The notes below the pieces were generated by a model that was given only the letters and a program-made list of their open reading frames with translations, did no database searches and had not been told where the DNA came from. A program made the position numbers and the translations under genes. Positions 27,746 to 39,337 of a stretch of 64,000 nt of DNA are shown here, piece by piece. Origin of the DNA: Tenodera sinensis (taxonomy: Eukaryota > Arthropoda > Insecta > Mantodea > Mantidae); assembly GCA_030765045.1 (NCBI GenBank), contig CM060964.1:148750705-148814704 (forward strand), given 5' to 3'. The stretch's first letter is position 1. Every line of letters starts with the position of its first letter.

Positions 27746-28928
27746 GCCCTGTGTTAGTTCCCTGGCGGCTATGTGCCGTCGGGTTAGCATCACCGGCCGG
27801 ACGTGTTACCGCTGACGGAAGCCCGGTGTAACCAAACACAAGCCCCTGAATCCACGTTGACTCTGTTGAGGCCACGTGGCCTAAAGATGGGAGACACGGG
27901 CGATTATTTCTATAGTAAGGGCATAAAGCCGGGGTGTGCGTGGTGAACGGTTGGCCCATTTGGACAAGCAGTGGAGTTAGGCGGGTAGTCATTCTGAAGT
28001 ACGCTCTGAGGTCGGTCATGGAGGGGTCTCCATTGTGTCGCAGACCCTGGAAATTTGGTGCCTTTTTACCTTTCAACTCTGTTGAGGCCCCGATGACAAG
28101 CACAGACAAATGTTGTTTCAGCTTCCATCTATAGCTCTCTCCTTAGTGTTAGGCATGTACAACCGTATATGACGTGAGCAGGTTTTTCTGTCGTCTTGGC
28201 GAGAGGGTATTTTCATCCTTATCCCTCGAACCGGTTAAGATCCTCCCCTCTAGTTGCCGTCCTATCTGCTTAACGAGTGTCGTTTGTAAGACCTTTGAAC
28301 GAGTGATTAACAGTAGTTTACTGTGGTTGCTAGAGACGAATAACCTGCTCAGCAATGTTAAGTGCGGTTTTCGTCGCCATCGCTCCAGTGTCGACCAGCT
28401 GGCACGCTTGGAAGCCCAATGTCTTTCTGATCAAGCAGCATGTCGTGGGTGTCTTCTTTGATTTGGAGAAGGCCTACGACAGCATCTGGCGCAATGGAAA
28501 CCTCCGCATTGTGCACAGCAACTGTTTACGAGGTCATTAGGTGATGTTCATTTTAACTTTTTACTACTTCGCCGTTTTCGTGTCTGCATAGGAAACGTGC
28601 TCTCTCAGGAGAAGGACCAGGAAAATGGTGTACCCCAGGGGTCAATTATCAGTGCTATGCTTTTTCCCGTTGCCATTAATGGTATCACTAGGGTTGTTCG
28701 TAGCGGAATCCCGATGTCACTGTATTTTGACAACTTCGCGATATACTATCCCTCTCATAGCTTTGAGCACATCGAGCGTCAGTTGCAGCTGACCGTAACA
28801 TCCATCGCCGAGTGGGAGTTTCGCGCCGCTTGTTCAGCACCTCAGGTTCTTAGGCCTACACCTCGACAGGAACCTCTCTTGCGAGTACCATGTGTGTTAA
28901 CTTCGGGCTTCGTTTGGTTTGGGTGCGC
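27746..28928 (+). pseudogene. Copy E0, leader joined to RT fragment by a large internal deletion
   Basis: 27746 to about 28087 continues the E0 leader (GTGCCGTCGGGTTAGCATCA, ACGTGTTACCGCTGACGGAA). At about 28088 the sequence jumps into ORF2 RT (GATGACAAGCACAGACAAATG, matching DDIHRQM). All of ORF1 and the endonuclease are missing. The RT remnant, with NNLLSNVKCGFRRHRSSVDQL, VFFDLEKAYDSIWR and NGVPQGSIISAMLF, has frameshifts. YVDD has become YFDN. It ends near 28928, where F begins. Non-functional. Confidence 0.8.
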
Positions 28929-29178
28929 CTAAAGCGGGGAGCCACAGGTGGTTATTCCTGTGGTGGGGGCATAAATCCGGGGTGTCACGTGGTGAACGGT
29001 TTACCCATGCGGACAAGCAGCGGAGATCGAAGGGTAGCTCCTCTGAAGTACGCCTTGAGGTCAGTCATGGAGGGATCTCCATGGCGGCACAGACCGAGGA
29101 GATTTTGGTGTCTTTTATCCTTTGACCCCCGGATGGCAGGGTGACGCCGACGGTTCCGGATGGGGGTCCCATTTCAAT
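28929..29178 (+). promoter_or_regulatory. Truncated leader of copy F
   Basis: Only the last 250 bases of the family 1 leader remain, with the CCACAGGTGG...CCTGTGG stem. The upstream ATG near 29160 is out of frame with the conserved ORF1 start at 29179. Confidence 0.6.
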
Positions 29179-30330
29179 ATGCATCCGCGCAAACCCTCCT
29201 CATTCGACACGTTTTTGGTTTTGACTTTGGCTTGTGACGGGAAAACGGTAAAGGATCTTAACACCTTCTATATTAAACGGGAAGTTGACCGAATCTGTGG
29301 CCCTGTGAAAAATGCGACCAGAGTACGAGAGGGTACGCTATTGATAGAGGGGATTACTGCAGACCAGTCGCAGAAACTGGTGAAAGCGAGTTTGTTGGGC
29401 TCCTACCCTATCCGGGTAGTCCCACATAAAACATTGAATACTTGCAGTGGAGTTGTCACCACCTCCAGTCTTGATGGTCTGTCTAATGAAGACATCGTCA
29501 CCTGCCTTTCAGATCAACGGGTGTGTCAGGCGTACCGTCTCACTCGAAAACAGGATGGAAAAGTGACCGATTTACGCACTGTGTTTTTGACATTTAAGGG
29601 TACTCAGTTACCTGAGTACAAATTCTGCGGCTACGAGCGTGTCGCAGTTCGGCAGTATGTACCGAACCCAATGTGCTGTTTTCAGTGTCAGAAGTTCGGT
29701 CATACTAAGCCTTCGTGCACCCATCCTGCAACTTGTGAGCGTTGTGGACTACCATGCCATGAGGGCACGGCTTGCACCCGTGACCCTTACCGCGTTAACT
29801 GTGGAGGGAGTCATCCATCCAGCTCGCGACAGTGTCCGAAGTTTCTCGAGGAAAGGTGTATCCAGGAGCTCCGCGTGAAAGAACGCCTGACGTTTGTTGA
29901 AGCGCGTCGTCGCTTTCAACAACTGCAACCTGCTACCACCACAAGTTTTGCATCCGCTGTTCGTTGCCCTCCTGTGAACACTGTTGCTATACAGCATGTA
30001 CCCGTCGCAGATGCTTCGACACAAACAGATTTACCGGCGAGCACCTCTCCACCGCGTCGTCATAAAACTGCACCAGCAACTACATCTTCCCCTTTGCAGA
30101 CACACGCTCACCAGCCGTCCACAAGCAGAGGCTACACCGTATTGCCTGTTCCCACAAATCGTTCGCGACCTAAACATCCGGTGAGTAGTCGTACCTCCAT
30201 GAAGTCTCGCTCCCGCTCCGCGAGACGCCGGGAATCGTCTCACTCCAGAAGTTCCGAGGAGTCGCCTGAGGACGGTGGTCCCAAGTGCGCCAAGGTTAAG
30301 ATGAAGGAAAAGATAAAGACTATGCCTTAA
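29179..30330 (+). pseudogene. Copy F ORF1, open but with damaged zinc knuckles (383 aa)
   Basis: The frame is open from MHPRKPSSFDTFLVL to KMKEKIKTMP. The third knuckle has lost its first cysteine (YRVNCGGSHPSSSRQC against YCVNCEGSHP in C). The first knuckle starts CCFQCQKFGHTKPSC. About 15 bases are lost before the basic tail, removing the HIIG-type residues. ORF2 of F is dead, so the open frame is probably just recent decay rather than use. Confidence 0.8.
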
Positions 30331-30340
30331 CCTAAAATTA

Positions 30341-33300
30341 TTATAGAAATAATTCAGTGGAATGTTAATGGGTACCGGGCCCGTGCCGCGGACATACAAC
30401 ATTTAGCTTCGCACCATTAGCCTTCAATCGTCTGTCTACAAGAAACCCATCTGAAGCCTAACCACACCTTACATCTTCGAGGTTTTTCGGCATTTAGACA
30501 TGACTCTGCAGCGGATCGACGAGCAAGCAGTGGTGTTGCTACTCTAGTGGCGTATACCATCTCTGCCACAACATCCCGCTAAACACGCCGCTGCAAGCTG
30601 TAGCGGTGCGTGTCCAGTTGCAGGGCCTGAGTTTGTCAATTTGCAATGTCTATCTGCCACCGGTCAGTGTCGTACACGAGAACGACCTTCGGGCTCTTTT
30701 GGCTCAGATTCCGCCACCGCTTATCTTCCTTGGTGATCTGAATGCCAAACACACTTTATGGGGCTCCGACATTCGCGATGCTCGTGGGTGCCTTGTAGCA
30801 GACGTTTGCGATATGTCCGGCCTCCTTTTGTTTGACACTGGTGCCGCTACCTTTTTATCATCTACCTATGGTACCTATTCCGCCTTAGACGTTAGCTTCT
30901 GTAGCCCGTCACTGGTACCACTCATTGATTGGTCGGTGCTCTCCGACCTCTTTGGCAGTGATCATTTTCCCATTAACATTCACATAACTGGTTCCATCCT
31001 ATTCCAACACGATACCCTCACTGGATTATTTCCAAGGCTGACTGGGGGAAATTCCGCTCCCTCAGTCACCTTACCGACGATGGTTTTACCACCATTGACA
31101 ACATGTTCTGTCCTGCTTGCAGCAAATTCCAGCATTCCTCGCGGATCTACTACACCTCGTCATGTTCCAGTGCCTTGGTGTTCCGAGGAATGTCATTTGC
31201 CTGTCAAGGCCCGCAAACGGGCTTTGCGAGTTTTCAGTGCACATCCTACGGAAGAGACCTTTATTGCCTTTAAGCGAGTGCGTGCTCGGGCTCGTTTTGT
31301 ACTTCGCAGTGCAAAACGCACATCCTGGGTAACTTACGTGTCTTCCCTCTCTCGACGCATTTCAACACAAAGGGTGTGGACTGCGGTTCGGCGTATGTAC
31401 GACAAGTGTCGCCGGACGATTATTCCCGGTCTGGCCGTACAGTGCTCTTATTACACCAGCGAGCAGGCTATCGCCGATGCCCTTGCAGATTCTTTCTCTG
31501 CTGCCAGCCAAACCCAAAGTTACGATAGGTCGTTTATAACTATCAAGGAATCTGCGGAGCGGATAGTTCTTAAATTTAGCAGCGACGGTAGTGAACCATA
31601 CAACACGCCTTTTAGCATAGTAGAGCTGATGCACTCCTTGTCTCTCGCGCACGATTCTTCTCCTCGTCCTGATGACATCCACCGACAAATGATGCTTCAT
31701 CTTCCAGCTCAGGCTCTTTCGTTCCTGCTGAGCATCTATAACCAAATCTGGCTCCAACGGGTTTACCCGTCTTCCTGGCGCGGGGGTATCGTCATCCTTA
31801 TACCTCGGCCCGGGAAAGACCGGGCACTTGCCTCTAGCTACCACCCTATTTGCCTAACGAGTGTCGTTTGCAAGACCCTCGAACGTATGATCAACACTCG
31901 TTTAGTGTGGTGGCTAGAGACGAATAACCTACTGAGCAATGTCCAGTGCGGTTTTCGTCGCAATTGCTCCAGTGTCGACAATCTGGAAAGCATGGAGGCC
32001 TACACACAGAATGCATTTCTCTTGAAGCAGCATGTCGTGGGTGTCTTCTTTGATCTGGAGAAGGGCTACGACACTACATGGCGCTATGGCATCCTCCGTG
32101 CTTTGCACGGTTATGGTTTACGCGGTAACTTGTCGTTTTTTATTTTTAACTTTTTACTAATTCGGCGTTTTCCTGTCCGTATAGGAAACACGCCCTACCA
32201 AGAGAAGGTTCAGGACAATGGTGTACCCTAGGGGTCGATTCTCAGTGTTACGCTTTCCGCCGTCGCCATTAATGGCAGCACTAGTGCTGTTCGTAGCGGA
32301 ATCCCGATGTCGCTGTATATTGACAACTTTGCGATATACTATAGCTCTTATACTTTGGAGCATATCGAGCGTCAACTACAGCTGATCATAACATCCATCG
32401 CCGAGTGGGCGTCTTGCACGGGCTTTCAGTTTCCCCTACGAAAACACAGTGTCTCCACTTTCACCGACTCCGTGGTGTACACCCTCCTCCTGATCTTCAT
32501 TTGCGTGGCACACGTCTTCCATTTGTTCCGCACCTGAAGTTCTTGGGCTTACACCTCGACAGCAAACTCACATGGGAGCACCATATACGTCACCTTCGTG
32601 CTTCGTGCGGTCGTTCGCTTCGGGTCCTCAGGGTCCTATCTGGGGCATCTTGGGGCGGCGATCGCACGGTAATGTTGAGGTTGTATCGCTGACTGGTCCG
32701 GTCCAAATTAGACTAGGGCTGTTTTATCTATGGCTCTGCATCAGCCTCTAAACTCCACCTTTTAGACACAATTCATCACACTGGTATCCGTCTCGCTACT
32801 GGGGCTTTCCGCACAAGTAGAGTGGATTGTCTGTATGCTGACTCTGGCGAACCTCCACTGTCTGTTCGACGTTCGTTGTTACTTTGTTCTTACGTGGCAA
32901 GGTTGGCCGCTCATCCAGGTCATCCTTCGTTTCCACCTGTATTGCGTCCAGACCTCGCGCACCGTTATATGCGGAATAAAACAATCTCCCGTCCCAGTAG
33001 CATCCGGTTTCGAGAACTGCTTGTCGCAAACGCCCTCCGACTGCCAGTTGTAGAGCGGCATTGGCCACTGTCCTCCCTGGCAACTCCAGCGTGCACGCTT
33101 TGACTTGGAGCTGTCGGGCTGTACAAAGGCTGCTACCCCTCCTTCGGTGTTCCGTCAACTCTTCACCGCAGTTCTGGGCTGATACCGGACTTATACTCCG
33201 GTATTCACCGATGGCTCCCAGTTGGGTAGTACGACGGGTTCCGCATTTATATACAACGGTGACATTGACACATACTGCCTTCCAGACGCCAGTTCAGTTT

Positions 33301-34029
33301 TTACCGCCGTGCTGTTTGCCATCTTTTATTTCTTACTTTTTATCTCCCAGTCAGCTCGTGGACCTTTTATTGTATGTTGCGACTCGCTGAGCGTTCTTCA
33401 GGCGCTGCAACAATTAGTTGGCAACTCGGTATTAATTATTAAAATACAGACAGTTTTATCTCAGTTGTTATCTCGCGGATATCAGTTCGTTTTTACATGG
33501 TGCCCAGGCCATGTGGGTATTCCCGGCAATGAGACGGCGGATGCAGCTGCCAAGTCTGCTTGCCGCCTGCTGGAGTATTCCACCAATACGCTCCCTTATA
33601 TGGACGTGCAGAAGATTTTCCGTCGCCGGCTATATTCTGTCTGGCAGTAGTCTTGGGAAGCGTTAGCTGGCACTCAGTTGCGGACAATCAAGGACACGGC
33701 ACAACCCTGGCAAACGTCTTGCAGGGATTCCAGGCGTGAGGAAGTGATTTTAACCTGCCTGAGGATAGGTCACACTCGAGCCACGCATGCACACCTTTTG
33801 CGCGGTGATCCGGAGCCTGTCTGGGCGACGTGCAATGTCCCGCTCTCCGTTTTACATGTCCTTACTGATTGTCCGCGGTATACTCGTGAGCGCCAGTCCT
33901 TTGGCCTGGGTCTTACACTGTGCACTGTGTTAGGCAACGACCTAATACAGTAACGACCTAATACAGTACATTTACATTTACACGGTACTGCGGTTTGTTG
34001 CCCGTTTCGATTTTGGTAAGCAAGTGTAA
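30341..34029 (+). pseudogene. Copy F ORF2, inactivated by lost start, stops and frameshifts
   Basis: The ATG has become ATA (TTATAGAAATAATTCAG). A TAG appears soon after (CACCATTAGCC), and several frameshifts follow. Long readable blocks remain: 30606-32231 covers most of the endonuclease (LGDLNAKHTLWGSD) and RT motif A as LEKGYDTTWR. Then come VDD changed to IDN (SLYIDNFAIYY), DGS, and PGHVGIPGNETADAAAK near 33500. The final TAA is at 34027-34029. Multiple catalytic residues are altered, so this copy is dead. Confidence 0.9.
33936..33967 (+). repeat. 16-bp tandem duplication in F ORF2
   Basis: AACGACCTAATACAGT occurs twice in tandem at 33936-33951 and 33952-33967, followed by a short ACATTTACATTTACAC insertion. 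It looks like replication or repair slippage; other copies have one unit. Confidence 0.85.
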
Positions 34030-34326
34030 GGTTTCTTTTATCTTGGGAGAAATAGACTTTTAGGATGTTTTACTGATGTCTTTACCTTTTCTAACAGTGT
34101 AACCACTTTACGTTTTTCGTACTGTAAGTTTTTATTGGTTTTTAATTTTCCTTTTTTACGTGTTTAACTCTGTTTTTAGCGGTTTTAACGTTCTTTAGCT
34201 ATTTTAACTTTCACTTTTCAGCTTTAAAGGGGTGAGGTTTTATTTCTTTGATTGTTTTTATTTTGGACTTCGGGCCCTAATGACCTAGTTGTCGACGGGC
34301 CCGTAAACCCCACTACTCACTCACTC
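34030..34326 (+). other. Copy F 3' UTR, hairpin and tail
   Basis: T-rich TTTTA region, GGGCCC stem around TAATGACCTAGTTGTCGAC near 34272-34302, and a CACTACTCACTCACTC tail. Confidence 0.78.
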
Positions 34327-35506
34327 TTCGACCTGGAGCTGTCGATCTGTGCGAAAATACCTATCCCTCATTCGGTGTTTCCCCAACTGTTCTCCTGGGC
34401 CGTTACCGGACTTACACTGCGGTATTTACTGATGGTTCCTAGTTGGATAGTGCGACGGGTTCCGCTTTTAGATGCAACGGTGACACACACACGTACCGCC
34501 TTCCAGATGCTACTTCGGTTTTTACCACCGAGCTCTTTGCCATCTTTTAATTCTTATTTTTTTTATTTCCCTTAAGTTCCTGGACATTTTATTGTCTGTT
34601 GCGACTTGCTGAGCGCTCTCCAGGCGCCGCAACAATTTACGGGCAACTCGATATTAATTTTTAAAATACAGACAGTCTCATCTCAGTTGTTATCTCGCGG
34701 ATAACAGTTCGTTTTCACCTGGTGCCTAGGCCAGGTGGGTATTCCCGGCAACGAGGTGGTGGATGCAGCTACTATGTCTGCATGTCGCTTGCCAGAGTAT
34801 TCCACCCGTACGCTCCCTTAAATAGACCTGCAGAAGGACGTCCTTCGCCATGTATATGCTGCCTGGCTGGAGTCTTGGGAATCATTAGCTGGCACTCAGT
34901 TACGGGCAATCAAGCACACGGTACAACCCTGGCAAACATCTTCCAGGTATCCCAGGCGTGAGGACGTGATTTTAACCCGCCTGAGGTTAGGCCACACTCT
35001 AGCCATGCATGCACACCTTTTGCGTTGTGATCCGGAGCCTGTCTGTGCGACGTGCAATGTTGCAATCTCCCTCACAAATGTCCTTATCTATTGTTCGTGG
35101 TACGCTCGTGAACGCCAGTACATTGGGCTGGATCTTACACTGTGCTGCGTGTGAGGCAACGACCCAGAAGCTGTAAATACAGTACTGCGGTGTTGCCAAT
35201 ATCGATTTTGGTAAACAAGTATATTGGTTCTTTTATCTTGGAGACCTTTAGGATGTGTTGTGTTTTTACCTTTTTGACAGTGTAACCAGCTTACGTTTTT
35301 GTAAGATAAGTTTTTACCTGTTTTAATTTTTTCGCTGTTTTAACTGTCATTTTAGTCCTTTTAAGTTCCATTTTTAGGTATTTTAGTTTTAACTTTTTAA
35401 TTTTGAAGGGGTAAGGTTTTATTTGTTTGCTTGTTTTTATTTTGGACTTCGGGCCTTAATGACCTAGCTGTCGATGGGCCCGTAAACACCACTACTCCAC
35501 TCCTCC
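34327..35506 (+). pseudogene. Copy E0, RNase H and 3' end remnant
   Basis: Starts at TTCGACCTGGAGCTGTCG (FDLELS). It can be followed with many stops and shifts through PGHVGIPGNEAVD-like sequence (here disrupted near 34715-34770) and the knuckle CATCNVAISLTNVLIYC. The T-rich 3' UTR has the hairpin arm pair GGGCCTTAATGACC and GATGGGCCC (about 35453-35483) and an ACTCC tail. The level of decay matches the E0 pieces upstream. Confidence 0.75.
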
Positions 35507-36466
35507 TAACCTATCCGGGTAGCCCCACATAAATCTTTGAACTGGTGTCGTGGTGTTGTCACAACCTCTAGTTTCGACAACTGACCAACGAGGAGATAGT
35601 CAACTGTCTGTCTTATCAACGAGTCTGTCAAGCATAGTGTGTCACGCGCAATTGCGGACAGTGTTTCTCACGCTGAAGGGCACTGTACATCTTTTACGGC
35701 TATGAGGGTGCCACTGTCCGACAGTATATTCCGAACCCTATGCGCTGCTTCCAGTTCCAGAAGTTCAGTCATACCAAAATATCGTGTAACCATCCTGCTG
35801 TTTGTGACCATTGCGGCATACCTGCACATGAGTGCACGGCGTGTATCCGTGACCTGCAGTGTGTTAACCGTGGAGGGAGCAATGCATCCGGCTCGCGGCT
35901 TTGTCCGAAGTTTCTGGATGAGAACTGTACAGAGGAGCCCCATGTGAATGAACACCTCACTTTTCCAGAAGCGCGTCGCCGATTTGAGCATCTCAAATCC
36001 GCGATCACCATGGAATATGCCTCTGCTGCCCGGCGCACTTCTGTCAACACAGTTGCCATACAGCACGTTCCTGTTGCAGACCCTTGTAGCCAGACGGACC
36101 CACCAGCGTGTACCCCTCCACTGAATAGTGCCATACCTGCAGCGGCAACTACATCTTCAGCCGTGGAGACAAAAGGTCACAAGGCGTCTACAAGACGTAG
36201 CCAGCCTGTTGACAAACATTGTTACATGCCTATTGTTCTCGCCAGCAGACGCTCATCCTCAACAAAGTCCCGCTCCTGCTCCACGAGCCGTAGGGGATAC
36301 TTTTGCTCGCTCACATCCGAGGAATTTCCAGAGGACGGCGACTTTCACATCGTTGGTCCAAATTCATCCAAGGTGAGTAAGAAAAAGATGAAGACCAACC
36401 ACTGATCTCTTTTTCACTATGGAAATAATGCGGAGGAATGTTAATGGATCCCGGGCACATGTACCG
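35507..36466 (+). pseudogene. LINE relic G, ORF1 fragment with start of ORF2
   Basis: A decayed family 1 ORF1 beginning inside the conserved block (CCTATCCGGGTAGCCCCACA). Readable parts include knuckles RCFQFQKFSHTKISC (second Cys lost), CDHCGIPAHECTAC and CVNRGGSNASGSRLC, all damaged. An RS-like stretch and the KKKMKTNH end follow. The first bases of ORF2, ATGGAAATAATGCGGAGGAA, follow at about 36419, and homology stops near 36466. Non-functional. Confidence 0.8.
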
Positions 36467-37616
36467 CATGCTCATTCTTATAATTATTCAAAAATAGGAA
36501 AACTTCTTGCCTAACCTCGAAAAGTCATACAAGAACTTTACCTCTCGAAAGCCAGCGTACTTCTGTGTGAAATAGGAAATGCTGATGTTCGCCACCGGTT
36601 TCGTCGCAAAGCGCGGAAAAAAGTCGCGCATTCAATGGCGGAGCTTTTATGAAGTTGATGACTTTAACTGCACTATCAAAAACTGTTTTCATACCACTCG
36701 GCATGGTCTTACTAGCCAGTGCTTCCCTGTGAGGAAAGCAGTGTGCCCAAATCACATCTGTTGTCACTTTAAGAACACGTGCAAAAACACCACTGTGCCA
36801 TCCATACATCGCTCGAAACACATCGGAAGTTAGGCCGACACATTGTTTCCAATCAATGCTGCGCTGAATCAGATATGAATTAATACTTCGAAAATACACC
36901 CTGCTGTTGTATGCGTGGGTAAGTTCTCACTAAAAAATAAATTCCTCATTGACGGTACCCTGATATTCAACCCTAATGAAACAAATGAGATGAGATGAAT
37001 TAACGATGTCAGTTGGTTCGTCAATTTGTAATCCAAAAACTCTACTTTTTTTTATTCTCATGATCCGTTGATTTTCTACGTCACTCGTCATTTCGTTGAT
37101 ACGGCGATACACTACATCGTTAGACATGGTAGTTAAATCTAACTGCTTTGCTTTGTTTTTGTTTTCCAAACATAATTTTAACAATATCCTTAACTACAGG
37201 AGGGATCAGACTGTGACCTATAGAATGACACTTACCAGCTTTAGAAATAGGCATACTAGCCAAATAGGATGATTCCAATGCCTTTGAATAAATTGATCGT
37301 ACATTAGATACAATAGCTACTTCCCATTTTACCTGTATTAGTGCGCGAGCGAAATATTCTTCACTTTTATTTTTAACGTCTGGATGTTTTGTTTCTAAAT
37401 GTCTTCGTAATTTATTTGGTTTCATTGAAGCATTTGACAGAACTTCGTAACATACACTTTGGTTTTTGTTCATCTTTATCGCCACACCACGAAAACCCCA
37501 AACTAAAATAGTTCGCGTCGTATTTACGCTGATATTGCTACTTTCTTTTCGCCTCAGTCGCCCAACTAGTAGTCCTACTTACGTCAGAGCTCGAAGCAGG
37601 GTCACCAGGTTCAGTA
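36467..37616 (-). mobile_element. hAT DNA transposon relic (ZBED-like), minus strand
   Basis: AT-richer DNA between LINE relic G and J0, with three minus-strand coding pieces resembling ZBED/FAM200-type hAT transposases. Terminal inverted repeats and 8-bp target duplications were not identified, so the limits are the neighbouring LINE edges and are approximate. Confidence 0.6.
36525..37485 (-). pseudogene. hAT (ZBED5-like) transposase remnant
   Basis: Reading 37485 to 36525 there is a BED-finger-like block (CYEVLSNASMKPNKLRRHLETKHP), then SLIPPVVKDIVKIMFGKQ in 37485-37120. NDVVYRRINEMTSDVE and LQIDEPTDIVNSSHLICFIR lie in 37184-36930. VFDSAVKVINFIKAPPLNARLFSALCDE and LFHTEVRWLSRGKVL lie in 36899-36525. 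These are hallmark blocks of ZBED5/FAM200-type hAT proteins. The pieces lie in different frames and the C-terminal dimerisation region is missing. Confidence 0.75.
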
Positions 37617-38074
37617 CCCTCCAGGGGGACCTACTACGGTAGGTCCGGGTTTGGCGCACCCGGGGCACCGAGCCAACTGACTCCCTCGGTGTGGGCTCCT
37701 CTTCGTGGTGAAGGAGTCAGTCAAAACGCCCACCCACGTGTAGGCCGTGCGTGGAGACCTGTGTTGATGGAAAGGATTATCCTGTTGGTTGAGGGGTGGG
37801 TATCTGAGCCCGGGACACTTTCTTTTCTGAACCCGGGGAGGGTGCGCATTTCCGATACACCGCTTTGGTTTCTGCTTCATCTAAACGGGAGGCTAGGGAC
37901 TAACCCACCCCTAGTCAATCGGCCAGGATTAGGTATTGTACTGAACTCCAGGGTGAATGGGACGGCGAACCCGCTATATCCCCTGTGTAGCCCTGTCATC
38001 CCAGTGGGATGACCCCTTGTTGAGCTCCGTGGTGGGTGGGGAGCACTGGGAGATGAAATTTATAGCGTTTTTCT
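37617..38074 (+). promoter_or_regulatory. 5' leader of J0
   Basis: Homologous over its length to the J1 leader (41873-42329). Starts with GGACCTAC/GTAGGTCC and the CCGGG hairpin. The long stem of J1 is recognisable here with one mismatch (ACTGACTCCCTC and GAAGGAGTCAGT). Confidence 0.65.
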
Positions 38075-38460
38075 ATGACACACCAAAACATAAAAAGAAA
38101 ACGACAGGTTAACCATGAAAAAGAGGTATACGTAGCGTCCACAGCTCGTTACCTAGTAATCAGTAAGTTGGAAGAGGGACAGTCTTTTTTGAAGGTCAAC
38201 TCGTTTGTGATCCAATTAGGTCTAGATAAAATAGCCGGTCCAGTCAAGTGATGTACCCGTATTAGATCAGGGTCACTATTTGTCGACACTTATACGTCCA
38301 CCCAGTTCGAAGGTAAAACTACTCCAGGAATATCCCATACGTGTTGAGAAGCACCGGCGCCTCAACTCTTCCAAAGGCGTCATTACCACCCACTTGTTGA
38401 ACGGTATGCCGGGGGAATAGGTTCAGGGTTACTTGTCTCACCAGGGAGTAACATCTGTTT
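38075..38460 (+). pseudogene. J0 ORF1, first part
   Basis: Starts ATGACACACCAAAAC, matching J1 ORF1 (MAHQNIKRKR). An in-frame TGA (GTCAAGTGATG, J1 has GTCAAGTCATG) and small indels break it. It is cut at CATCTGTTT by the unknown insert and resumes at 39063. Confidence 0.8.
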
Positions 38461-39062
38461 TGCACCATAGGGGCGTAGGTACAATCCTGAAAGGGGGGGG
38501 GGGGAGGATTGAAGAGAAGAGACCACTAAAAATTTCAAGAACTATAACATTTATGGATCAATAAATTATACATTTGTTAACAGGAATGATTAATCGGTAT
38601 AGCAAACCTTTAAACAGAAATGGAAGCCGAAACATACAATAGAAATACAGCTGAAAACCAAACCAATTTACATAACCCCATTCAACTCCCCCTCAAAGCG
38701 AGGAGTTGGGCAGTCTTCAAGCCTATCTGAAAATGCCTAAATGATTCGCGTGGATATCCTACGGGTTACAAGAATTACTTGTTACAAGATTACATTTAAT
38801 TTGTCCGCATTATAAGCACCTCCCAGGCAAGTAACGGTCTGAAAACCAATCTGTCATTCAGGGCCTGAGCCTTAGTTAAAACCAAACAACGGGACCACTT
38901 ACCCTGCACGCCGAGAAAGGAGCACTCCGACTGACTGTCCCTACAACCGTGAGACCGAGAGGAAACCCAAAGAAAAAACACTAGCGCATCCCAGCGGGGA
39001 AAACAAGAGTCGCGAAACAAAAGGAGGTGCCATAATAAAACAAAATAAGTGCGATCAGCACA
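38461..39062. other. Unidentified 0.6 kb insertion in J0 ORF1
   Basis: J1 reads straight through TCTGTTTCTCGAGTCC, whereas J0 has about 600 extra bases between TCTGTTT and CTCGAGTCC. The insert begins TGCACCATAGGGGCG and has a run of about 13 G near 38493-38505. It ends near GCGATCAGCACAG. No terminal inverted repeats, no tRNA promoter and no recognisable protein were found. A 74-codon minus-strand frame at 38796-39020 is not similar to anything I know. Confidence 0.55.
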
Positions 39063-39337
39063 GTTTCTCGAGTCCGAACAAAGCCTGACGGAGCGCTAGT
39101 AGATACCCATACGCTTTTTCTTACCTTTGACCGACTCGATCTCCCTCCGAAAATAAAGGCCGGCTATGAGGTCATTAACGTTCGGCCGTATATCCCCGCC
39201 CTATGTGGTGTTTCCAATGCGAACGATATGGCCATACTCAGACTTCTTGTAAAGCCTCTGTTCCTGTTTGTGTCACCTCTGGCAAAGATGGCCACGAAGG
39301 AGCGAGCGTGTCCATCTGCTCCTGGCTGTGTTAACTA
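39063..39337 (+). pseudogene. J0 ORF1, second part
   Basis: Matches J1 ORF1 from TTTCTCGAGTCCGAACAAAGC through LFLTFDRLDLPPKIKAGYEV and the first two knuckles (GVFNANDMAILRL-type readings show frame damage). It is interrupted after CTGTGTTAACTA by the R1-like element and resumes at 41684. Confidence 0.78.
39326..39337 (+). repeat. Target-site duplication at the 3' end of the R1-like element
   Basis: CTGTGTTAACTA, repeated at 41684-41695. Confidence 0.88.

Larger units (their letters stand above)
28929..34326 (+). mobile_element. 5'-truncated non-LTR retrotransposon copy F (family 1)
   Basis: F starts within the leader at TAAAGCGGGGAGCC, so it has lost the ribozyme and about 700 leader bases. 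It runs through ORF1, a broken ORF2, the 3' UTR and a CACTC tail. It is of the B/C type. No clear target duplication was found. E0 sequence on either side is not contiguous: about 0.5 kb of ORF2 appears missing between 28928 and 34327. Confidence 0.8.
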
